From: Rhabdothermincola sediminis | GTDB lineage: Bacteria > Actinomycetota > Acidimicrobiia > Acidimicrobiales > Acidimicrobilacustridaceae | DNA length: 64,000 bases | Assembly: GCF_014805525.1 (NCBI RefSeq) | Contig: NZ_JACFSZ010000007.1 | Coordinates: forward strand, 111,817 to 175,816 | Direction of reading: 5' to 3' | Part shown: one piece after another, positions 1-9,994 of the stretch | How positions within the stretch are numbered: the stretch's first letter is position 1 | Layout of the letters: each line of letters opens with the position of its first letter | Notes under the pieces: model-generated | What the model was told of the DNA's origin: nothing | Databases searched by the model: none | What the model saw: the letters and a program-made list of their open reading frames with translations, nothing else | Made by a program: the position numbers and the translations under genes

Positions 1-1755
1 ACCGAGCACCTCCGCGGTGCGCTCGGCGACGGCCGCCGGGTGGTGGCGGTCGATCCACGACGCGACCCGCAGGTTCTCCGCCACGGTCAACGACGGGAAC
101 ACCCCCTGACCCCCCGGCACCATCGTGACCCCGAGCGCCGCGATCTCATCGGGGGGGACGTGGGTGATGTCGCGGCCGTCGAAGATCACCGCGCCCTTGT
201 CGGCCTCGGTCACCCCGCAGATGGCCTTGAGCAGGGTGGACTTGCCCGCCCCGTTGGTGCCCAGTAGGGCCACCACCTCGCCCTCGTCGATCTCGAAGTC
301 GACGTCGAAGAGCACCTGCACGTCGCCGTAGGCGACCTGGAGCTGACGCACGAGCAGCAGCTTGACCCTGCCTTGGCGGCGCTCGTAGAGGACCTCGGAG
401 CGGGCCGCGGCCGTGGTCCACACCTGCTTGATGTCACGGTCGATGACCCGCCCCGCGGTGGAGAGGATGAGCCCGCCGGCCAGGAACACGGGGGCCATCA
501 CCATCATGCCCACCTCGATGCTGAAGGTGTCGGTGAACCACCCGATGATCGGAAGCACGACGAGGCCGGGGATCACGAACAGGGCGCCCATCGAGTACCC
601 GAGCGAGCGGGCCCGGGGCGGGATGGCCAGCGAGAGGGCGGCGAACACCCCCGGCCCGATGATGGCCAGCGCAGCCGACAAGCCCATGTTCACCACCACC
701 GCGACGGAGAGATACGGCGCGAGCGCGAACAACGCAGCGAGTCCCGCGGTGAAGAACGCCACGTAAGCGACGAAGCGGATCACCAGGCCGGGGTCGCGCT
801 GGATGAGCCTGGTGCCGACCCGGGCACCCACCACCAGCCCGACGAGCTGCACGGGCTCCGCGGCGGCCGCGATCCAAGATCGCTGCACCTCGTCCAGCCC
901 GAAGCGGGTCTCGTAGAGGATGGCAGCCAACGACGCGTAGCCGATCAGCGAGGCGGCCAGGAACGGCAGGGCCCAGAAGATCCGCCGCAGGCTCTCGATC
1001 TTCCACACCGTGCGCCAGCCCTCGGCGAAGGAGGGTGGCACCTCCTCGGTGACGACCGCTTCGGCCGACGCGCCCATGGCGGCGCGCTCCTGCTGACCAC
1101 GGATCGGCTCCCGCAGGCGCAGCCCGGCCAGGACCAGGATCACCGTGGGCACCGCGAAGACCAGGAACGGCACCCGCCACCCGCCCCAGGCGGCGAGCAC
1201 CCCCGCGAGCAGCGGCCCGATGAACGCCCCGATCGCGTTCGCCGCCCGGTGGAAGGAGAACACCCGGGGCCGGGCGGCGATGGGGAACCAGTCGGCGAGC
1301 AGCGAGTTGTGGGTAGGCCACACGGTGGCCAGCCCGACGCCCGAGCCGGCCCGCATCAGCACCAGCATCCACACCGCGACCGACAGGCCGGTGCCCACGG
1401 TGAACAGGGCGAACACCGAGGCCCCCACCAGCATGAGCCGCACCCGGCTCTGGCGGTCGGCGAGCCAGGCGATGGGCACCTGGAGCGCCAGCCCGAGCAG
1501 CGACGCCGCCGCCACCAGCGAGAGGATGCCGGTGTTGGTGAGCTCGAAGTGGTCACGGATGTTTGGCAGCAGCAGCCCGAAGCCGGTGCGGTCGAACTCG
1601 TCCACCATGTTGAATCCGAACAGCACCAGCAACGCGTAGACGGGCCCGTTGCCGGTGAGGTCGGTGAGCCAGTGCACCGGGTGGCGCAGCGCAGCGGCGA
1701 ACCGCTGAGGCCACGGTCCGGGACCGTGGGTGGCCAGTGGCGGGACAGGGATCAC
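1..1755 (-). CDS. MFS transporter fused to LivF-like ABC ATPase (partial, C-terminus beyond window)
   Basis: The frame stays open for 585 codons from a GTG at 1755 to the left edge, so the C-terminus is missing. Residues about 25-430 form a 12-helix major facilitator-like domain, with hydrophobic blocks alternating with short charged loops such as LADRQSR after the second helix. A linker then leads into an ABC ATPase of the branched-chain amino acid (LivF) type, with Walker A GTNGAGKST near residue 497 and a Q-loop region ending in VPGGQGVFPSLTVAENL. The start overlaps the stop of the LivH-LivM permease gene (GTGA), so the two are translationally coupled and probably form one transporter. A substrate-driven facilitator joined to an ABC ATPase is unusual; whether the MFS part transports or only senses substrate is unknown. 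The reading frame was followed codon by codon and has no break. Confidence 0.85.
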   Translation of the reverse strand, partial: MIPVPPLATHGPGPWPQRFAAALRHPVHWLTDLTGNGPVYALLVLFGFNMVDEFDRTGFGLLLPNIRDHFELTNTGILSLVAAASLLGLALQVPIAWLADRQSRVRLMLVGASVFALFTVGTGLSVAVWMLVLMRAGSGVGLATVWPTHNSLLADWFPIAARPRVFSFHRAANAIGAFIGPLLAGVLAAWGGWRVPFLVFAVPTVILVLAGLRLREPIRGQQERAAMGASAEAVVTEEVPPSFAEGWRTVWKIESLRRIFWALPFLAASLIGYASLAAILYETRFGLDEVQRSWIAAAAEPVQLVGLVVGARVGTRLIQRDPGLVIRFVAYVAFFTAGLAALFALAPYLSVAVVVNMGLSAALAIIGPGVFAALSLAIPPRARSLGYSMGALFVIPGLVVLPIIGWFTDTFSIEVGMMVMAPVFLAGGLILSTAGRVIDRDIKQVWTTAAARSEVLYERRQGRVKLLLVRQLQVAYGDVQVLFDVDFEIDEGEVVALLGTNGAGKSTLLKAICGVTEADKGAVIFDGRDITHVPPDEIAALGVTMVPGGQGVFPSLTVAENLRVASWIDRHHPAAVAERTAEVLG

Positions 1756-3953
1756 GAGCCGCTCCCGGCGGGCTCACCGGTGGACACGACACCGGCCGGG
1801 TCGCGGACCAGGACCGGTCCCGCCGCGGCGCCGGGTGCGTCGGCCCGCTCCGCCGTCTGCTCCACGGCCCGCTCGGCGTGCTCGACCGGTACCCGATCCT
1901 GCCGCACGTCGGCCAACAGGCTGGGCACGACGATCCCCCGGCGCCGGGCCACCGCCCGCAACCACAGGTCGCGGAGCCGGTACACCAGCCCAGCCAAGCC
2001 GCCCGGGAAGACCATGAGCACGAACAGCACGCCGATGGCGGAGGGCAGCAGCTGCCACTGCACCGGCAGGAACCACGTGCCGCCCTGCAGGAAGAGCGCA
2101 CCGAGGAAGGCCCCGGCGAGCGAGCCGAGACCACCCACCACCGCGGAGGTGAACACGGCGAAGTTGGTGCCCGGCTCGTAGAGCGCGGGGCTGTACTGCT
2201 GTTGCAGCACGGTGAGCAGGCAGCCGGCGACCGCGGCGATGCCGCCGGAGAGCGCGAACGCGGTGAGCTTGGTGCGGGTCAGGTTGACCCCGTAGGCCTG
2301 CACCGCCCGCTCGTTCTCCCGCTGGGCGAGCAGCACCCGACCGGTGCGGCTCCGGCGGATGCCCCGAGCGGCGAGCAATGCCAGCCCGAAGGTGGCGAGC
2401 GCGACGAGATACAGCGTGCGGTCGGCGGAGGTGTCGATGAAGCCGAACAGTGCCGGGCGCTCGAAGCGCCGGTCGGGTATCCAGCGGACGTGCTTGGGAC
2501 TGAGCAACCAGAACGAGCTCGCGAGTGCGAAGGCGAAGGTGACCACCGCCAGGAACAGCCCGCGCAGGCGCAGCGCCGGGAGCCCGACGAGCACCGCGAT
2601 GCCACCACCGGCGAGCGCGCTCGCCAGCATCGCGATCCCCAGGTCGACCCCCCAGGAGGACACCGCGAGGGCGCCCACCGCACCCCCGTAGCCCGCGATG
2701 GCCATCTGACCGAGCGAGACTTGGCCGGCCCACCCGGTGAGCACGATCACCGACAGGGCCACCAGCCCGAAGATGGCGACCGCCGCGGCCTTCCGGAGGT
2801 CCGCGCTGCCCCGATCGCCGGGCAGCCACTCGAGCCACACCGGGACGGTGACCAGCACGAGGCTCAGCACTGCCAACCCTCCCCAGCTCACGGCCCGCAC
2901 CTGCGGCAGGAGTCGTAGCTCGTGGGGGATCGGTCGGATCTCGTCCGCGGCCTGCCAGCTCGACGAGCCGTCCTGCTCGGCCCGGGTGCTGCCCGTGCGC
3001 CGGGCGGCGAGCGCCACCATGACGATGGCGGCGACGATCGGGTACACGTACTCGGGGTTGCGGGGGTGGTTCCACACCACACCCTGCTCGAGGATCCCGA
3101 GGGCCACGGCCGACAGCGCGACGGCCGGCAGGTGGTCGAGCCGGCCGAGCATCAGCGCGGCCAGGGCGAAGAGCAGCGCCCCGAAGCTCGCCACCCCGAG
3201 CGCGGGGAGGCCGACCACGCCGGCCCGCAGGAACAACCCGGTGAACGAGAGCAGGGCGGAGATCGCCCACACGAGCGTCTGGAGCCGCCGGACGGGAACC
3301 CCGAGGAGGCTGGCCCGATCGGCACGCTCGGCGCTGGCCCGGATCGCCATGCCCACCGCGGTGTACCGCAGGAACAGCGCCACGACGACCAGCACCACGG
3401 GGGCGACCACCAGGGCGACGAGGTGATCGGCGGAGAACAGCAGCGGACTCACCTCGAAGCTCCAGGTGAGCGGGATCTCGATCTTGAGCGTGTTGGGCCG
3501 CTGGTCCCACAGCCGCGGCAGCAGCATGGCGATGACCCACAGCATCTGGGAGAGACCGATGGTGGCCACCGTGAGGATCAGCCGCGAGGCGCGGAAGAAC
3601 CGGCGGATGATCGCCAGCTCCACCACCGCGCCCAGCACGACCGCGGCGGCCAGGCCGATGGCGGCGCCGAGGAGGTAGTTCAGCCCCGAATAGAGGATGA
3701 GGTTCGCGGCCAGCACAGCCGGTGCGAACCCGAGGTCCGACTGGGCGAAGTTCAAGATGCGGTTCGCCCGGTACACGAGCGCCATCCCCACCGCGACCAG
3801 CGCGCCGAGCAGGCCGAGCACGGCACCCACGAGGAACACCCCCGCCGGCGCGGGGAACAGGGCGAGCTGCACCGCGATGATCGCCGCGGCGGGACCGGCG
3901 GCGACCGCAGCCCGCCGCAGCATCGGCGCGTCGATCAGCTCAGCCGCAGCCAT
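1752..3953 (-). CDS. Branched-chain amino acid-type ABC permease, LivH-LivM fusion
   Basis: This 733-residue membrane protein joins both permeases of a Liv/hydrophobic amino acid uptake system. Residues about 20-320 are LivH-like, with the segment NFAQSDLG after an early helix. Residues about 380-660 are LivM-like, with the typical stretch GWAGQVSLGQMAIAGYGG. A hydrophilic tail of roughly 70 residues follows. The ATG at 3953 was chosen because the protein's helices begin just after it; the open frame continues upstream but is not hydrophobic there. The gene overlaps the downstream MFS-ATPase gene by 4 nt. No periplasmic binding protein or LivG is seen beside it within the window. The substrate is not determinable from sequence; amino acids, amides or short-chain acids are all possible. 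Confidence 0.88.
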   Translation of the reverse strand: MAAAELIDAPMLRRAAVAAGPAAAIIAVQLALFPAPAGVFLVGAVLGLLGALVAVGMALVYRANRILNFAQSDLGFAPAVLAANLILYSGLNYLLGAAIGLAAAVVLGAVVELAIIRRFFRASRLILTVATIGLSQMLWVIAMLLPRLWDQRPNTLKIEIPLTWSFEVSPLLFSADHLVALVVAPVVLVVVALFLRYTAVGMAIRASAERADRASLLGVPVRRLQTLVWAISALLSFTGLFLRAGVVGLPALGVASFGALLFALAALMLGRLDHLPAVALSAVALGILEQGVVWNHPRNPEYVYPIVAAIVMVALAARRTGSTRAEQDGSSSWQAADEIRPIPHELRLLPQVRAVSWGGLAVLSLVLVTVPVWLEWLPGDRGSADLRKAAAVAIFGLVALSVIVLTGWAGQVSLGQMAIAGYGGAVGALAVSSWGVDLGIAMLASALAGGGIAVLVGLPALRLRGLFLAVVTFAFALASSFWLLSPKHVRWIPDRRFERPALFGFIDTSADRTLYLVALATFGLALLAARGIRRSRTGRVLLAQRENERAVQAYGVNLTRTKLTAFALSGGIAAVAGCLLTVLQQQYSPALYEPGTNFAVFTSAVVGGLGSLAGAFLGALFLQGGTWFLPVQWQLLPSAIGVLFVLMVFPGGLAGLVYRLRDLWLRAVARRRGIVVPSLLADVRQDRVPVEHAERAVEQTAERADAPGAAAGPVLVRDPAGVVSTGEPAGSGS

Positions 3954-4075
3954 GCCCCCTTCGGCCCCCCCGACCTTGCACAGCACGTGCAACGTGCTCG
4001 CCACGCTACCCGGACTGTCCCGGGCGTGCCGGGAACGCCGGGTGCACGGCGGTCGAGCCGCTGCCGGCGCCGCAG

Positions 4076-4081
4076 TAGCGT
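4076..4081 (+). promoter_or_regulatory. -10 box TAGCGT, leaderless start of LLM gene
   Basis: TAGCGT fits the actinobacterial TAnnnT -10 consensus and lies 7 nt before the ATG at 4089, so transcription would begin at or next to the start codon. No clear -35 or ribosome binding site is visible. Confidence 0.5.
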
Positions 4082-4088
4082 GCGTTCC

Positions 4089-5105
4089 ATGAAGGTCGAC
4101 GGAGGACTCGGGCTCGCGCTCACACTCGACAACATCGTCCAGCAGGCACAGGATGGGGAAGCGGCCGGCTACGACGGCTTCTGGTCGGCGGAGACCAGCC
4201 ACGACCCGTTCTTCCCGCTGCTGCTCGCCGCCGAGCACACCGAGCGCATCCAGCTCGGCACCGGCATCGCGGTGGCGTTCGCCCGCAACCCGATGATCAC
4301 CGCCAACATCGGCTACGACCTGCAGGTCTACTCGAAGGGCCGGTTCCTGCTCGGCCTCGGCTCGCAGATCAAGCCCCACATCACCAAGCGCTTCTCCATG
4401 CCCTGGTCACACCCCGCCGCTCGTATGCGCGAGTTCGTCCAGGCCATGCGCGCCATCTGGGAGAGCTGGGACACCGGCGGCAAGCTCGACTTCCGAGGCG
4501 ACTTCTACACCCATACGCTGATGACGCCGTTCTTCAACCCCGGTCCGAACCCCTACGGCCCACCCAAGGTGTTCCTCGCCGCCGTGGGCGAGAAGATGAC
4601 CGAGGTGGTGGGCGAGGTGTGCGACGGGATGCTCTGTCACGGCTTCACCACCGAGCGCTACCTGAAGGAGGTCACGCTCCCCGCGCTCGATCGGGGCCTG
4701 GCCCGTAGTGGCCGCACCCGGGAGCAGCTCGAGCTGTCGCTGCCGGCGTTCGTGGTGACCGGCACCAACGAGGAGGAGATGGCCGCCTCTGCCAAGGGGG
4801 TCCGCCAGCAGATCGCCTTCTACGGCTCCACCCCCGCCTACCGGCCAGTGCTAGCCCTCCACGGCTGGGGTGATCTGCAGGACGAGCTGAACGCGCTGTC
4901 CAAGCAGGGAGAGTGGGTCGAGATGGGCGAGCTCATCGATGACGAGATCCTGCAGGCGTTCGCGGTGGTGGCCGAACCGGACCAGCTCGCCGCGGGCTTG
5001 CTCGCCCGCTACGGCGGATTGGTCGACCGCATCAGTTTCTACGCCCCTTACAAGGCCGCGCCGGAGACCTGGCTGCCGGTGATCGCGGCGCTCAAGGCCG
5101 GCTGA
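4089..5105 (+). CDS. LLM-class (F420- or FMN-dependent) oxidoreductase
   Basis: A 338-residue luciferase-like monooxygenase-fold protein resembling the actinobacterial F420-dependent oxidoreductases. Visible features are the N-terminal GLGLALTLDNIVQQAQDGEAAG barrel strand and helix, the segment ERIQLGTGIAVAFARNP typical of the cofactor-binding face, and GRFLLGLGSQIKPHI, which is characteristic of the family. It probably reduces or oxidises a small organic substrate using F420H2; the substrate cannot be read from sequence. The ATG at 4089 follows a TAGCGT -10 box by 7 nt, which suggests a leaderless mRNA. The gene is divergent from the Liv permease and its last 14 nt overlap the end of the convergent HAD gene. 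The related class that uses FMN cannot be excluded. Confidence 0.85.
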   Translation: MKVDGGLGLALTLDNIVQQAQDGEAAGYDGFWSAETSHDPFFPLLLAAEHTERIQLGTGIAVAFARNPMITANIGYDLQVYSKGRFLLGLGSQIKPHITKRFSMPWSHPAARMREFVQAMRAIWESWDTGGKLDFRGDFYTHTLMTPFFNPGPNPYGPPKVFLAAVGEKMTEVVGEVCDGMLCHGFTTERYLKEVTLPALDRGLARSGRTREQLELSLPAFVVTGTNEEEMAASAKGVRQQIAFYGSTPAYRPVLALHGWGDLQDELNALSKQGEWVEMGELIDDEILQAFAVVAEPDQLAAGLLARYGGLVDRISFYAPYKAAPETWLPVIAALKAG

Positions 5106-5748
5106 GCAGCAGCTCTCGCAGTTCGGCCACGGTCTCGACCACGTGGTCGGCGCCGGCGTCCTCGAGCTCGCTGCGGGGGCCGTAACCCCACAGAACGCCG
5201 ATCGAGGCGACGCCGAGGTGCCGGGCCGCGATGACGTCGTGCTCGCGGTCACCGACCATCACCACCCCCTCCGGGGAGCGGACCCGAAGCTCCCTCAGCG
5301 CGTGCTCGATCACGTCCCGCTTGGTCTGGCGGTCGCCGGTGTAGTCGGCGCCGGCCACGAACGCGAACCACGAGGTGAGACCGAAGTGGTCGAGCACCGT
5401 CATCGCCGTGGGGGTGGGCTTGGAGGTCGCCACCGCCAGGGACGCACCGGCCCCCGTGAGCTCGGCGAGCAGCTCGGGCACCCCGTCGATGACCCGGTTC
5501 TCGAAGGCCCCCCGCTCCGCGACGTACTCCCGGTAGGCGGCGACCGCCACCGACAGGGACGGTTCCGTGAGACCGAGGTAGCGGGCGAAGCCGTCGTGTG
5601 CCGGTGGCCCGATGAGGATGTCGAGCGAGTCCCGGTCCTCGACGGTCATGCCGATCGTCGCCAGGGCCCGCTCGAGCCCGTTGAGCAGCCCCTCGCGAGG
5701 GTCGGTGAGGGTGCCGTCGAGGTCGAACAGCACCGTGTGGTAGCGCAT
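5092..5748 (-). CDS. HAD-superfamily phosphatase (phosphoglycolate phosphatase-like)
   Basis: A 218-residue HAD hydrolase with all four motifs: the nucleophile motif FDLDGTLTD at residues 8-16, a Thr/Ser motif (VATSKPT) near residue 110, the conserved lysine after it, and the acidic motif VMVGDREHDVIAA near residue 165. A helical cap domain lies between motif I and motif II, as in Gph/PGP enzymes. The likely reaction is dephosphorylation of a small phosphorylated metabolite such as 2-phosphoglycolate. The tail overlaps that of the convergent LLM gene by 14 nt. A TACGCT box lies 10 nt before the ATG (5759-5764), so this may be another leaderless start. Substrate assignment within the family is uncertain. 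Confidence 0.85.
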   Translation of the reverse strand: MRYHTVLFDLDGTLTDPREGLLNGLERALATIGMTVEDRDSLDILIGPPAHDGFARYLGLTEPSLSVAVAAYREYVAERGAFENRVIDGVPELLAELTGAGASLAVATSKPTPTAMTVLDHFGLTSWFAFVAGADYTGDRQTKRDVIEHALRELRVRSPEGVVMVGDREHDVIAARHLGVASIGVLWGYGPRSELEDAGADHVVETVAELRELLLSRP

Positions 5749-5794
5749 GACCTCGCCGAGCGTACTGCCGGCGACCGCACCGGCCGCCGGCAGC

Positions 5795-7447
5795 TCAGTG
5801 AACCGGTTGCAGCTCCCGGCTCAGGTACTTCGCTCGACAGAGGCTGCGCTGCAACTTGCCCGAGGAGGTCTTGGGCAAGGTCCCTGGGGTGACCAGCACG
5901 ATGTCGTGGGGCGGGGCGCCCACCACCTCCATCGCCCGGTGGTGGACCAGCCGGCGCAGGCCATCGGGATCGTCGGCGCGACTCTCGGCCACGACCACCA
6001 TCTGCTCCTTGCCCTTGGCCCCTTCCACGCCGAAGGCGATCACGTTGCCGGCCCGGACCCCGTCGATCTCAGCCACGGCCCGCTCGACGTCCTCGGGGAA
6101 GATGTTGCGGCCCCCGATGATGATCACGTCCTTGATGCGCCCGCACAGCACCAGCTCCCCGCCGACCAGGTAGCCGAGGTCGCCGGTGCGCAGCCAGCCG
6201 TCCCGGAACATCGCCGCGGTGGCCTCCGGGTTGCGGTAGTAGCCAGGGGTCACCGACGTGCCACGGATCTCGAGCTCGCCCACCTCCCGCTCCGCGAGCG
6301 GCCGGCCGCTGTCGGGGTCGGCGATGCGGATCTCCAGCCCGGGCAGGGGCCGGCCCAGCAAGGCGAACTCCCGGGTGCCCTCAGCGGCAGGCTCCGCGGG
6401 CGCGGCGTAGCGCTCCGACTCCAGCACCCGGCGGTCCACCGCGTCGGTGCGCAGGCCGCGCATCGGTTCGGGGAAGGTGCCGCCGATGGCCAGCTCGGCC
6501 ATGCCGAAGGCCGGGAAGATGGCCCCGGGACGCAGGCCGAACGGCGCTCCCGCTTCGACGAAGGCCTCCACGGTGCGAGGGTCGACCGGCTCGGCGCCGT
6601 TCAGCGCGATCCGCAGCGAGGACAGGTCGAGATCGGTGGCTCGACGCAGCGCGCGGGTGGCCAGCACCCACGAGAAGTTCGGCCCCGCGGTGACGGTGCC
6701 CCGGTGGTCGGAGATCCATCGCATCCAGCGGGCCGGGGAGCCGAGGAAGTCCTGCGGCGCGCCGAGCACCAGGTCACGCCCGGTGGTCATCGGGATGCTC
6801 AGCATCCCCACCAGGCCCATGTCGTGGTAGAGGGGCAGCCAGGACACGAACACGTCGTCGTCCTGGAGCTGGCCGGCTTCGATGCAGGCGTCGAGGTTGG
6901 CGCCGAGCACCCGCTGGGGCAGCATCACCCCCTTCGGCTCGGAGGTGGAGCCGCTGGTGAACTGCAGGATCGCCAGAGCGTCGAGGTCGTCGGCCGGGCG
7001 CTGGTACGCGCCGGCCCCGAGCCGCGTGCCGACCTCGATGAGCTCGGTGAGCACCAGCGAGGGCGGATCGCCCGGCCGGGACTCCAGGTAGGGTGCGAGA
7101 TCCGGGTCGATCAGCAGAAGGTCCGTGTCGGCCCGGCGCACCCGCTCGCGGGTCTGGGCGATGAACTCCTCGATGGAGGCCAACCGCATCGGCAGGGGCA
7201 GCACCACGATGGTGGCGCCCGCCAGCCAGGTGGCCTGGATGGCGGTGACCAGGGCCCGGGTGGTCGGAGCCAGGATGGCCACATGCCGCCCGGGGCCGAT
7301 GCCACGGTGCTGCAGCGCCGCCGCGGAGGCCCGGGCCTCGTCGTGGAGTTGGGACCAGGGGACCGCGATCGAGGTGTCGCCGGAGACGAAGGTGACGGTC
7401 CCGCCCGAATCAGCGGCGCGCTCGAGGCGCGAGAGAAGACTCAGCAT
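5795..7447 (-). CDS. Fatty acyl-AMP ligase (FAAL/FadD32-like adenylate-forming enzyme)
   Basis: A 550-residue ANL-superfamily enzyme. The ATP-grasping P-loop QFTSGSTSEPKGVML is near residue 164, the adenylation core motif YHDMGLVG follows, and the C-terminal catalytic lysine lies in LPKTSSGKLQRS near the end. The middle region LNGAEPVDPRTVEAF and the short FAAL-type insertion separate it from acyl-CoA synthetases and match the FadD32/FAAL branch, which makes acyl-adenylates for loading onto polyketide synthases or carrier proteins. No polyketide synthase or acyl carrier protein gene lies nearby, so the partner is probably elsewhere. It lies 40 bp downstream of leuS on the same strand and could be co-transcribed with it. 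Confidence 0.85.
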   Translation of the reverse strand: MLSLLSRLERAADSGGTVTFVSGDTSIAVPWSQLHDEARASAAALQHRGIGPGRHVAILAPTTRALVTAIQATWLAGATIVVLPLPMRLASIEEFIAQTRERVRRADTDLLLIDPDLAPYLESRPGDPPSLVLTELIEVGTRLGAGAYQRPADDLDALAILQFTSGSTSEPKGVMLPQRVLGANLDACIEAGQLQDDDVFVSWLPLYHDMGLVGMLSIPMTTGRDLVLGAPQDFLGSPARWMRWISDHRGTVTAGPNFSWVLATRALRRATDLDLSSLRIALNGAEPVDPRTVEAFVEAGAPFGLRPGAIFPAFGMAELAIGGTFPEPMRGLRTDAVDRRVLESERYAAPAEPAAEGTREFALLGRPLPGLEIRIADPDSGRPLAEREVGELEIRGTSVTPGYYRNPEATAAMFRDGWLRTGDLGYLVGGELVLCGRIKDVIIIGGRNIFPEDVERAVAEIDGVRAGNVIAFGVEGAKGKEQMVVVAESRADDPDGLRRLVHHRAMEVVGAPPHDIVLVTPGTLPKTSSGKLQRSLCRAKYLSRELQPVH

Positions 7448-7486
7448 GTCGCTTCGACCAGGCCGCGCACGGGCGGGTTACGTGGT

Positions 7487-9982
7487 TCACACCACGAGGT
7501 TGATCAGCTTCGGTGGGCGGGCGATCACCTTCGCCGGGGAGCGTCCTGCCAGGTTGGACTGCACCTTGGGTGAGGCCAGGGCGAGCCGTTCGGCCTCCGT
7601 GGCGTCGATCCCCGCCGGCACCGCCAGGCGGTCGCGCACCTTGCCGTTGACCTGCACCACCAGCGTGACGGTGTCCACCGTGAGCTTCGACGGATCGGCC
7701 TGCGGCCATGGCTGCTCGTGGATGTGGCCGCCGCGCCGGCGCTCCCACAGCTCCGCGGTGATGTGGGGGGTCATGGGGGCCATGAGCAGCAGCAGGGTGT
7801 CGATGGCCGCATCGAGGGTCTCCCGGCGAGGCGCTCCTTCCGCCTGCACGTAGCGGTACAGCTGGTTGGTGAACTCCATGAACGCCGCCACCGCCGTGTT
7901 GTACGACCAGCGCTCGTACTCGCCGGTGACCCGGGCGATCAGGCGATGGGTCGCCTTGTCGATCTGCTCGTCGGCCTCGGTGGGCTCACGATCAGCGGGC
8001 TCGGTGGGCAACGCGGCGCCGGTGGCCAGGCGCCAGAGCCGCTGCAGGAACCGAGCGCAGCCTTCGATGCCCACCCCTTCCCAGTCGACGTCGTCCTGAG
8101 GTGGACCGACGAAGAGATGGGCGAGGCGGAGCGCGTCGGCTCCCTCGGCGTCGAGGATCTCCTCCGGCGCGACCAGGTTGCCCTTGGACTTGGACATCTT
8201 GTCGCCGCCCAGGCGGATCATCCCTTGGGTGAACAGGCGGGCGAACGGCTCGCGCAGGTCCTCGGGGGCCACACCCAGGTCGGCGAGGGCCTTGGTGAAG
8301 AACCGGGCGTACATCAGGTGCAAGATGGCGTGCTCCACCCCACCGATGTACTGGTCGACCGGCATCCACGACTCGGCCGCCTCCCGGGCGAAGGGCAGCT
8401 CGGAGTTCCAGGGGTCGGTGAAGCGCAGGAAGTACCACGACGAGTCCACGAAGGTGTCCATCGTGTCGGTCTCCCGCGTCGCCGGCCCGCCACAACGGGG
8501 GCAGGTGGTGTGGAGGAACCCCTCGTGCAGCCGCAGCGGCGACTCCCCCGTCGGCAGGAACTCGACGTCGTCGGGGGCGAGCACGGGTAGCTCGTCGTCA
8601 GGTACCGGCACGATGCCGTCCGCGTCGCAGTACACGACCGGGATGGGACACCCCCAGAAGCGCTGACGGCTCACGAGCCAGTCGCGCAACCGGTAGTTGA
8701 CCTTGCGCTGGCCGATGCCCTCGCGCTCGAGCCACTCGATGCTTCGCTCGATCGCCTCCTGCTTGCCGAGACCGTCGAGCCAGTCGCTGTTGATGTGCGG
8801 ACCTTCCCCCGAGTAGGCCTGCCCGTCCCAGTCATCGGGGGGTTGCACGGTGCGCACGATCGGCAGCCCGTGGACCTCGGCGAAATCCCAGTCGCGCTGG
8901 TCTTCGGCTGGGACGGCCATGATCGCCCCGGTGCCGTAGCCCATGAGCACGTAGTCCGCGAGGTACAGCGGCACCGGCCGGCCGGTGAACGGGTTGCGGA
9001 CGTAGGCCCCGGTGAAGATGCCGCGCTTGGCCAGCGAGCCCTCCGACGACAGGCGATCGACCTCGCTGGTGTTGCGGGCCTCGGCCACGAACGCCTCGAC
9101 CTCAGAACGCCGCTCGTCGGGCACGATCCGCTCGACGAGCGGGTGCTCGGGGGCGAGCACCGCGTAGGTCATGCCGAAACTGGTGTCGGGCCGGGTGGTG
9201 AAGACCCGCACGGTGGCGCCATCGGCGACCGGGTTGCCGTCGGCGTCGGTGACCGCCATGTCGAACTCGGCGCCCTCGGAGCGGCCGATCCAGTTGCGCT
9301 GCATCACCTTCACCCGCTCGGGCCAGTCGAGCCCGTCAAGGTCGTCGAGGAGCTGGTCGGCGTAGTCGGTGATCTTGAAGAACCACTGCTCCAGGTCACG
9401 CTTGACGACCGGGTCCCCCGAGCGCTCACAGGTGCCGTCGGCCAGCACCTGCTCGTTGGCGAGCACCGTCTGGCAGCCGGGGCACCAGTTGACCGGCGCG
9501 TTGCGGCGGTACGCCAGGCCCGCCTCGAGGAACCGCAGGAAGATCCACTGGGTGAAGCGGATGTAGGACGGGTCGTGGCTGCGCACCTCTCGGCGCCAGT
9601 CGTACACCGCACCGATCCGGTCGATCGACCGCCGCAGCTCCTCGATGCGCTCGTCGGTGAAGGGCCGAGGGTGCACGCCGGTACGGATGGCGGCGTTCTC
9701 GGCCGGCAGGCCGAAGCTGTCGAAGCCCATCGGCGAGAGCACCGCAAAGCCCTTCATCGTGCGGTACCTGACGATGAGGTCGCCGAAGGTGTAATTGCGC
9801 ACGTGGCCCATGTGCGCGGCCCCACTGGGGTAGGGGTACATGCACAGCGTGTAGTAGTGCGGCCGGGGATCGTCGTTGTCGACCTCGTAGGTGCCCTGGT
9901 CACGCCAGTACGCCTGCCACTTCGCCTCGATGACCTGCGGCTCGTACGCCGCCTGGGTTGCCTCGTCCGGCCGCTCAGCCAT
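7487..9982 (-). CDS. leuS: Leucyl-tRNA synthetase
   Basis: An 831-residue class Ia synthetase that charges tRNA-Leu. The HIGH-type motif appears as HMGH in [16 protein letters not shown] near residue 55, and the KMSKS loop is [11 protein letters not shown] near residue 600. Between them lies the CP1 editing domain, with the Thr-rich patch [13 protein letters not shown] and a [17 protein letters not shown] motif. Cysteine pairs (CPGCQ, CPRCG) suggest structural zinc knuckles. The protein ends with the usual small domain VNGKVRDRL. The start at 9982 is preceded by TACGAT with a 6-nt spacer, which fits leaderless transcription. The gene is divergent from tRNA-Ala. Length and motif order are normal for bacterial LeuS. 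Confidence 0.97.
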   Translation of the reverse strand: MAERPDEATQAAYEPQVIEAKWQAYWRDQGTYEVDNDDPRPHYYTLCMYPYPSGAAHMGHVRNYTFGDLIVRYRTMKGFAVLSPMGFDSFGLPAENAAIRTGVHPRPFTDERIEELRRSIDRIGAVYDWRREVRSHDPSYIRFTQWIFLRFLEAGLAYRRNAPVNWCPGCQTVLANEQVLADGTCERSGDPVVKRDLEQWFFKITDYADQLLDDLDGLDWPERVKVMQRNWIGRSEGAEFDMAVTDADGNPVADGATVRVFTTRPDTSFGMTYAVLAPEHPLVERIVPDERRSEVEAFVAEARNTSEVDRLSSEGSLAKRGIFTGAYVRNPFTGRPVPLYLADYVLMGYGTGAIMAVPAEDQRDWDFAEVHGLPIVRTVQPPDDWDGQAYSGEGPHINSDWLDGLGKQEAIERSIEWLEREGIGQRKVNYRLRDWLVSRQRFWGCPIPVVYCDADGIVPVPDDELPVLAPDDVEFLPTGESPLRLHEGFLHTTCPRCGGPATRETDTMDTFVDSSWYFLRFTDPWNSELPFAREAAESWMPVDQYIGGVEHAILHLMYARFFTKALADLGVAPEDLREPFARLFTQGMIRLGGDKMSKSKGNLVAPEEILDAEGADALRLAHLFVGPPQDDVDWEGVGIEGCARFLQRLWRLATGAALPTEPADREPTEADEQIDKATHRLIARVTGEYERWSYNTAVAAFMEFTNQLYRYVQAEGAPRRETLDAAIDTLLLLMAPMTPHITAELWERRRGGHIHEQPWPQADPSKLTVDTVTLVVQVNGKVRDRLAVPAGIDATEAERLALASPKVQSNLAGRSPAKVIARPPKLINLVV

Positions 9983-9988
9983 GGGGCG

Positions 9989-9994
9989 ATCGTA
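9989..9994 (-). promoter_or_regulatory. -10 box TACGAT, leaderless start of leuS
   Basis: TACGAT (read on the minus strand) ends 6 nt before the leuS ATG. There is no ribosome binding site between them, so the mRNA probably starts at the initiation codon. No T-box leader fits in this space. Confidence 0.5.

Noticed and set aside
373..2181. A 602-codon open frame on the plus strand
   Set aside because: It lies opposite the MFS-ATPase gene, has Arg/His/Gln-rich composition typical of antisense frames in GC-rich DNA, and no fold or motif.
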